Below are positions 57,480 to 64,000 of a DNA stretch of 64,000 bases, one piece after another. Source of the DNA: Caenorhabditis remanei. Its lineage: Eukaryota > Nematoda > Chromadorea > Rhabditida > Rhabditidae. The position numbers and the translations under genes were made by a program. Numbering within the stretch: the first letter of the stretch is position 1; each line of letters begins with the position of its first letter. The notes beneath the pieces were generated by a model that was not told the DNA's origin, made no database searches, and worked only from the letters and a program-made list of their open reading frames with translations. The stretch covers positions 13,764,001 through 13,828,000 of the forward strand of contig NC_071331.1 in NCBI RefSeq assembly GCF_010183535.1. The letters run 5' to 3'.

Positions 57480-58122
57480 TCAATGTTGAATGATGAGACA
57501 GTTGACAGGTCCACGTGATACGTGACAGTACTTTGTGGAGTCTGTGGAGAATTGAAGATTTTTGAATTTCTGAAAATTAACATATGAGAATCTGATTCAT
57601 TGAAATACTCTTTCATACCTCAGCTTGACAGAAAAGAACATAATTTTGAAGAGTGTTCACTCCAAGATCAAACTGTATTCCTGCTTGATCTGCATTCGAA
57701 ATCGCCTGAAATCATATCTTTTTCATTCCAATTATCATGTTTATCCTCACCAATTCCACAACTCTTCTCAACTTCCCAGAAGTACATCTGATCTCAGATT
57801 CAGGTTCTTCTGTATTTTTCCAGAATTCGACAGCTTCTCTCTTCTTTCTTCCACCACTTCTTCCACAAAGACATCCACATTCTGGTGGCATTGGACAGTC
57901 CGTCCCATCTGCTTGTTTTGGAATTGCTCTTCTTGGTTCAGTTGTTGCTCCGTAAAGATTCATTGCTTGGAACTGAGGGAGCAGATTGGGAACAGGGGGA
58001 TAACCAAGGTTGGATCCATGAAATTCTCCATAATAACTGGGAGATTGTGACAGTGGAAGTGGTTGTTGGCAGATGATATGTGGAATAGAAACTAGAAGAA
58101 ATAAAATGGAGAAAGATTTCAT
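57480..58122 (-). CDS. Small secreted Cys-containing protein, unknown family
   Basis: Three minus-strand exons (58122-57751, 57705-57619, 57569-57480) give about 182 residues. Signal peptide MKSFSILFLLVSIPHIICQ, a Pro/Tyr/Leu-rich region, a compact Cys cluster DCPMPPECGCLCGRSGG followed by RKKR, a likely furin site, then a C-terminal part with paired Cys (IRCTSGK, LFCQAE, KYCHVS, PVNCLI). The arrangement suggests a processed extracellular protein with disulphides in the C-terminal fragment. Not recognised further. Confidence 0.8.
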
Positions 58123-59260
58123 GGTGGGGAAAAGACAATTCGAGGGAAAACAAAACAAAAAGTGGCCGCTTTTGTATTATCCGATCCGCTTTATAGGCCT
58201 TGTTTCTTCTGGATGAAAGACTTGAAACGCACGTCATTGATTATAAATATATCATTGAGATCTCAGTTGTTCCGATCAAACATTTAGGAGAAAAGGACAC
58301 ATGAACCCAAAAATTGAAAGTTGGTGAAAATACAAAAAGAAAAAATCGATGTCTCTTCAAGAAACTAAACGCATCAGTATTGTTTTGCTACTGGGATGTT
58401 CCGTAACTGAAAACTTTCCATCCGAGATAATGTTTCCGTACGTAATAATCTCAAAATTCATACCTTCTCAAGCATACTAATCTCTCGAACTCTTCTCTGA
58501 AACCTACGAATTCGTTGTCATTCACGCCTACTGAATGTTCAATATTTTTTCTCAAATTGAATCAAAACTCTTGAATACGCGAAGGACTTCTTGTTGGTTC
58601 AAGTACAATAGAGCGTAAATTCAGAAACTAAATTGGATATTCTGAAAGCACTCGTGTTGAATCTCTTTTTTCTTTTTTGGAACACAATTTCCAGTTTGTT
58701 TTCTGTTACTTTTTGGTCAACTTACTAGGAATCTGACCACCACCAGTTCTATTTATATTTGCTATCTTTTTGTATCCAGGATCCTCCAACCACCAAGTAT
58801 TTTATGTTTGCTTGTCACTTTCCAACAGAAATAACCAAGTTACCGAACATCTCTATCAATAGCATTTCGGTTTTCTTCGCCTTCCGGTGCGTCACCTTTT
58901 ATCTCTAAATCTCTAATTTCTTTACCATCATAACTGTATCTCTCCTACTGTCTATCACCTAATGAAGTCGATGTTTGTGTTTTAAAAGAGAAATAGAGAA
59001 AGAGAAAGATAATGAAAAGTTGATGATAAAAAATGGAGAGAGGCTCGTGATTACTCGTCAAATATATAAAAGGGAGTATCAATGTTGGACAAGATACACA
59101 CTTCTTCTTTTTCCACTTGGCTTTTAAAATCTTTTCTAATCTTTCATCGAGATGTTGACGTTTTTATTGTTCTGATAGGAATCATAACTATCTATTTTAA
59201 ACTTTTCCAAAATTGAATCCCTTTTTATAATTTTAAATTCAATTTGTATAACTTTTCAGG
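58123..59260. other. Promoter region between two secreted-protein genes
   Basis: 1.1 kb divergent spacer. Contains TATATAAAAGG at 59063-59073 for the DUF148 gene. No coding feature seen. Confidence 0.4.
59063..59073 (+). promoter_or_regulatory. TATA box of the DUF148 gene
   Basis: TATATAAAAGG about 190 bp before the ATG; the ATG itself follows TTTTCAG by one base, so a 5' outron or leader intron is probably removed. Confidence 0.55.
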
Positions 59261-60059
59261 ATGAAAACCTTCTTCCTCGTATTCTCATTGCTCGCCGTCG
59301 GCCTTGTTCTTGTTCACGGAGCAGATCAAGACAGTGAGAGAGACAGTTCCGAAGATGTCGCTATTGTAAGTTGCTCGTTGCTGATTTCATCCAAACGAAT
59401 CATTTTCTAATTTTCAGAGTGACAAGAAAGACGTGAAGCCATGGAAGAAACATGACTTCAAGAAACGCGAGCCAGAATTCTTGAAAGACATGACTCAAGA
59501 CGCCAAGACTGCTTTCTTCGGAATCAAATTCAATCCAGAATTGACCAAGGCTGAGAAGAATCAGAAGTTGAAGGAGTGGGCTGATCAATATGATGTTGAG
59601 GATGAGATGCAAAAATTCTTGGACGCGAAGAAATTAGATTGTGACAAGAAGAAGCAGGAGCGTAAGGAGAACTACGAACGTCTCGGTGAGCTCATCGACA
59701 AGGCTGATGACATTCTTGATGACCAGTCTAACACATGGACTGGAGCCAATGACAAACTCGACGCTTTGATCAAGGAAGAGAACCGTGAAGTTCAGAAAGC
59801 ATTCCAAACCTTCTATCCATTTGTTGGAAGAGATAATGAAGGACCAAGACATGGACACGGACATGGACACAGATTCCACCATGGAAAACGATTTGGAAGA
59901 AATATTGGACATGGAGCTGCGCCAAAACATGGAGGAATCGGAAGTGGAATCTCATACAACGATCCACCAAGAATCAATGAGAACTACAATGCCTACGGAC
60001 AGAGAAATGAACCATACGGAAACGAGAGACACCACAAGAAGCATCACCATAATAACTAA
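59261..60059 (+). CDS. Secreted DUF148 (SXP/RAL-2-like) protein with His-rich tail
   Basis: Two exons (59261-59365, 59418-60059) give about 248 residues. Signal peptide MKTFFLVFSLLAVGLVLVHG, an acidic stretch, then the helical DUF148 domain (FFGIKFNPELTKAEKNQKL … LIDKADDILDDQSNTW … FQTFYPFVG). The tail has HGHGHGHRFHH and HHKKHHHNN. SXP/RAL-2 proteins are nematode-specific, secreted and some bind cations; the His clusters suggest metal binding here (inference). Confidence 0.9.
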
Positions 60060-60463
60060 TTAATTCTTTGATATCAAAAGACCCTCTTTTCTTAAAAAAA
60101 AGAACTAATTGTATGTTTTATAGAGACATGACACGTCGATTAATAAATTGTATTTATTTTGATTCTCTCTTTCCAATGGCTCTCTCAATATATTTGCTGG
60201 TTTCAAAGAAAAAAAGTAAGCACTCTCGGTGCTTCTTTCCATTTTTGTTATCTCTGATTGACAGAAACTGATAAGATGGAAGGGAAACCATGTAATCAAA
60301 TAAACAAGTCTCATGACGTGATTTCCAATCATTCTGACTTCGGAGGCGTTGAACTCAAATGATTACTTGAAAATCTTTCCGATTCGACTCTCTGATCTAA
60401 TTCAATGCACATGAAATAACAGGATACAGATTCATTTCTGATTCAAAATTATCGGTTTCAAAT

Positions 60464-61040
60464 TCAAAATCTATTGTAACGATCGGAGGAGTTGATTTTG
60501 TGAAGTTTTCCGATCAAGTTGAGAACTGCTGGCACAATCTGAAAGTCACGTAGATAAGAAAAGTGGAATTGAATGAATTAGAATCATCTGGGAAAGAGAT
60601 TACCTTTGGATGTTTCTCGGTCAGCAGTTGGATTTGGTTGTTTCTTTCCTCGTTGCTCAGTTTCTGATTATTGTAAATGGCAGAGATTTTTCTAGAGACC
60701 AATCCGACTTCATCACTAATCTTTTGGATATCCATTTGAACTGTTTGCCGGATTTGGGCAAGTACTGGATCTTTCTGGAAACGGTTTCAAATAGAAATCA
60801 ACTGACACAAAAAACTACTCCCACATCTTTCGGTTCGGCAAGATTTTCGAGTCCTCCGTAAACTCTTGGATAGGTCTTGACTCTCAATCCACGACTGTAG
60901 AATCTTCCATTTCCTTGGTCTTCCGATGAAACATCAGCACCAAAGGCTGTCAAATATCCCGGAAGACTTGGCAATCCACGGAAGGCGTCGACTGAGAACG
61001 ATCCGAGCAAAAGAGCCAATGGGAGCACATAGAACATCAT
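60464..61040 (-). CDS. Short secreted DUF148-like protein
   Basis: Three minus-strand exons (61040-60825, 60774-60604, 60538-60464) give about 153 residues. Signal peptide MMFYVLPLALLLGSFSVDA, a linker, then a compact DUF148-like helical region (VQMDIQKISDEVGLVSRKISA … NNQKLSNEERNNQIQLL … IVPAVLNLIGKL). It is convergent with the gene at 59261 but only distantly similar and lacks His clusters. Exon 1 could also be read past its donor for a few codons to a stop; splicing gives the domain. Confidence 0.8.
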
Positions 61041-62727
61041 TTTCAGTTGGACCAACTTTGAATAAAAACTGAAAAAAAACAGACAATGATCTGGTTGATA
61101 TTTCAGAAAAGAATGACGAAGACGTTACTAAGAAAGAAAAAGAAAACTCATCGAAACCAAGGGGCGGAGTTAAAATAATATAGCAAGAAAGTTGGTGAAG
61201 CGTGTAATTTCGAAACGTCTCATTGTTTTAAATTCTGAGTGATTGATGTCATTCAAGTTAAAAATGAATTATCTAAATGTTGAATATATAGCCTATATAA
61301 TACAGGAAATGCCAACGACTAAACTGGAAAGTTTTTTCAATTAAAACTTTAGAATTCAGCATGCTAAAAAAGCTGACTAACACTGCTTTTCCATCAGGGT
61401 CTTCTAAGATTTTACGTTTTTAAAGGCGTTCATTTTTTGGTTGGTGCGTGTTTAGTGACGAACAAAAATTCAAAAATCCGCATTAATCATTCTGCACGAT
61501 AGTTTAAATATGAGCTATAACAAGTCGATCTTTGTTTCTTAAAATACATCATTTTTATCCAGCTCACCTACATCAAGGCTTATGAATTATTCAGAAAAAC
61601 TCTTATCCTTATTATTTCCTTCCTGAAAAAGAAGAAGGATTTGACGTAGAAAAAAGTATTATAATCTGGATAACAATACACGTATTGTGGGCGGAGAATA
61701 CGTGTGAATTCTAAAACTTTATTTCAGTAATTCTCAGAGAACGTCATGCTGGAAAATTAGATATTCAAAAAACATGGACTTAGATACTACTTTTATTGTT
61801 CAAAAAATTTGAGTTTTTTTTTGTTCCGAAAAACAAAAAGAGGAAACCTACAAAAGAATTTGACATTTTAAATAATGGAAACAATGGAAAACGGAAATGC
61901 CAGAAATGAAAAGAGGGACTGACGTGCTCAAAGAGGCGGACTATTTCATTCGAATCGGAAAGAATTTTGGAGTGCATTGGCGTGGTAACGAACGGAAAAA
62001 TTGGTAGTTTGCAGATGTGAAATTTACCGAGAAAACACTTATTTCTTTGAATTCATAGGGAAATTATAGGGTTTTGTGTCTATATGACGCAAATGAAAAT
62101 ATGATTGATGAGTGGAATTTATGAAAAAGAAAAGAAGGAAATGAATTCAGAAGAGATGAAGTATTTTGGAACTGGGAAATATTTATTTGAATTTCGGTGG
62201 GTTTGGTCTGAAAGCGATCTTCAGTTTTATGGAGAACGGAAACACTGGAGTTTGTTTTAGGGAATTCCAATAAAAGTATTTTAATATAAATTTCTATTTT
62301 TGTTCTAAATCTGAGCGGATACGGTAGTGAAATATCCTTTATTGTTCTATTTACTAGAGAAAGTGATTCCCAATACACATTTCCAAAGTGTAACAACAGA
62401 TTTTCTCAAGGAAAAACTGAATGTTAACGATATAAGATTTATATAATCCACGAAGAAAATTATATTATCTCACCTCCGTCAGAAGGCCAAATTCCAATTT
62501 GCTGGGGAGGAAACTCATTTATCTGTATTAGTCAATATTCACCTGAACTTGGATTACGAAAGTCGCCGAAACAAGGATAAAAAGAAGCAAAATCAAAAAT
62601 CAAAAATTCAGAAAAATGCTATTTCTGAGATCATGCTGATTTAGTTGATCCCACAATTCGTATTTTAAAAAAAATTCGAAAAAGTGGAAAAATATTCATT
62701 GAGTCAAAAAAATACAAGCTTGGCAAT
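61041..62727. other. Gene-poor stretch before the bestrophin gene
   Basis: 1.7 kb, AT-rich. Short minus-strand open frames (61780-61977, 62064-62396) show no motifs or splice support. It must hold the promoter of the DUF148-like gene. Confidence 0.4.
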
Positions 62728-63991
62728 TTATGGCAGTTTATTATCTTTTTTATCTTTTTTATCACTATTCTCGTCCATGTCAATTCTCAATTCGAATCTT
62801 GGATCCTCGTTTTCTTCAGTTACGAATTGTAAATCTGAAATGGGCTGATAGAAAAATAGATATTAAAATAATGACTCACTACTAAAAGCACTATGAGTAC
62901 TCTCGGCACCAGGCGATTTTATAGTCTGACCTTTTGAGTGTGGTGGCTGAGATTCACTTCTTCTGAAACATATTGAAAATTAAGAATTGGAAAAAAATTG
63001 GAAACAATAACATCAAAATCTGACCTAAGGTTCAATCGACTACTCAATCTTCGGAATCTTCTTCGAATCGACGATTGTCTCTCTTTCGATTCTCCAGATG
63101 CGACACTCGTCTTGCTATCCACGTGAACCATTTTTGACTTTTCTGATTCCGGAATACTGGAAAAAAGATTGAAGTTTTCAGATCAAAACTATCAAAATTC
63201 TTACACAACATCGGCTGCTGATCCTTGATAAACATGAGGATGTTCTACGAGAATACTAGGGTACATCGGACCAAATTTAGGATCAGAAAACTGATCGATG
63301 TTGAGAATTGGACATTCTCCGTGACTATCGTCGACTATTTGCATCCCTGTCTAAAGAAATAATGAATTTTAATGAAAACTTCCACAGTACTCACCTTAAT
63401 ATTCTTATCAATAACCCAATTCCCCTCAAAATCATCGTCATCCTCTCCGAATGGATTCAAAAGTGCTTCTGCCACTTTCATCCATCCCAAATAAAGAAAG
63501 AACGACGTCGCAGGAATCAATGGAATACATCTGTACCACTAAAAATAAAAATTTCATTTCCATTCAAAAGTATTTTGGTCAAACCAGGAATTCGTCAGTT
63601 TCCAATGGAATATATTGTCTCGTGAACAATGTGAAAAAGAAGTGAATTCGAACGGCGAGGAATACAATCTGGATAGTTTCAGAGAATCTATTTATAGAAT
63701 ACATTGTTTTTGGTTACCTGTGGATAGGCTATGGGGATTGGCACCCAATCAAATTTACACAAGTTTTCGAGTTGAGTTCGGAAATCTCGAATGTTCTGAA
63801 ACAATTTTGGGTGTCAAAAAGAAATGGGCAACTACTCACATTCAAAACATTATTAGTTGACACTGGAGCCTCAATATACTTTTGCTGAAAAAGACAGATT
63901 CATTTATTTCTACCGAAAAACTAAAAAACCTCCTGCATTCTCCATACAATCGAGTTGCACCAGTTGACTGGAACCCAATATTTGTTGTATC
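62728..63991 (-). CDS. Bestrophin anion channel, 3' part (continues past the window edge)
   Basis: Ten minus-strand exons visible (63991-63930, 63884-63840, 63795-63718, 63668-63585, 63538-63395, 63350-63205, 63156-63025, 62962-62880, 62834-62728; the window's last bases are the preceding intron end). Bestrophins are Ca-activated chloride channels of the plasma membrane. Seen: [66 protein letters not shown], the last being the Ca-clasp region. The cytoplasmic tail is Ser/Arg-rich ([14 protein letters not shown]), ending KKDNKLP. The N-terminal transmembrane half lies outside. I count nine coding exons; worm genomes have many best genes, so no number is given. Confidence 0.93.
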
Positions 63992-64000
63992 CTGTTTCAG

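Overview
The window is nuclear DNA of a nematode, almost certainly Caenorhabditis. Introns are short (about 43-50 nt in many genes) with GT donors and TTTCAG-type acceptors. Start codons often sit a few bases after such an acceptor, as in SL trans-splicing. The gene content is typical of the genus: a cuticle collagen, MSP-domain proteins, a Str-type chemoreceptor cluster, FBA2-type F-box genes, a CW plus C-type lectin gene, a DB-module protein, DUF148 proteins and a Skp1-related gene. Species cannot be fixed from sequence alone. All exon coordinates below come from reading frames and splice signals by eye; no transcript data were available.

Left part (1-20.4 kb): mostly conserved single-copy genes. 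In order: a TVP23-type Golgi protein, a cuticle collagen, an SH2-tyrosine kinase, a MAP9/CCDC34-like coiled-coil protein with a candidate ciliary X-box upstream, the RNA polymerase III largest subunit (rpc-1), a tail-to-tail pair of membrane-anchored MSP-domain paralogs, a divergent nucleotidyltransferase of the TUTase/non-canonical poly(A) polymerase type, a small lysine/glutamate-rich coiled-coil gene and a Skp1-related gene.

Middle (20.6-36 kb): accessory DNA. Three minus-strand Str-type receptors, one with a destroyed splice acceptor, are followed by a segmental duplication carrying two nearly identical F-box genes (26.4 and 34.3 kb). Receptor relics, an F-box relic and a 1.04-kb inverted-repeat element accompany them. 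Between the F-box copies lies a strongly diverged, disrupted copy of the proteasome base subunit RPN1. It carries an acidic minisatellite, a 725-bp palindromic element with 8-bp target duplications, and a lost splice donor.

Right part (36-64 kb): seven more Str-superfamily receptors (four plus, three minus) alternate with secreted or membrane genes: a small secreted protein, a DB-module protein, a membrane-anchored carboxylesterase, a CW plus C-type lectin protein, a secreted Cys-rich protein and two divergent DUF148 genes. A 1.24-kb element with perfect terminal inverted repeats flanked by TA (mariner-like) and a 72-bp near-perfect palindrome lie near 50 kb. The right edge holds the 3' part of a bestrophin gene.

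Most of the accessory genes are chemosensory or extracellular. The Skp1-related gene and the F-box genes belong to the same ubiquitin-ligase system, although physical pairing of these particular products is only inference. The most informative signals are the lesions, duplications and splice-site changes in the accessory middle, the X-box upstream of the MAP9-like gene, and two substitutions in an otherwise nearly invariant RPC1 motif.
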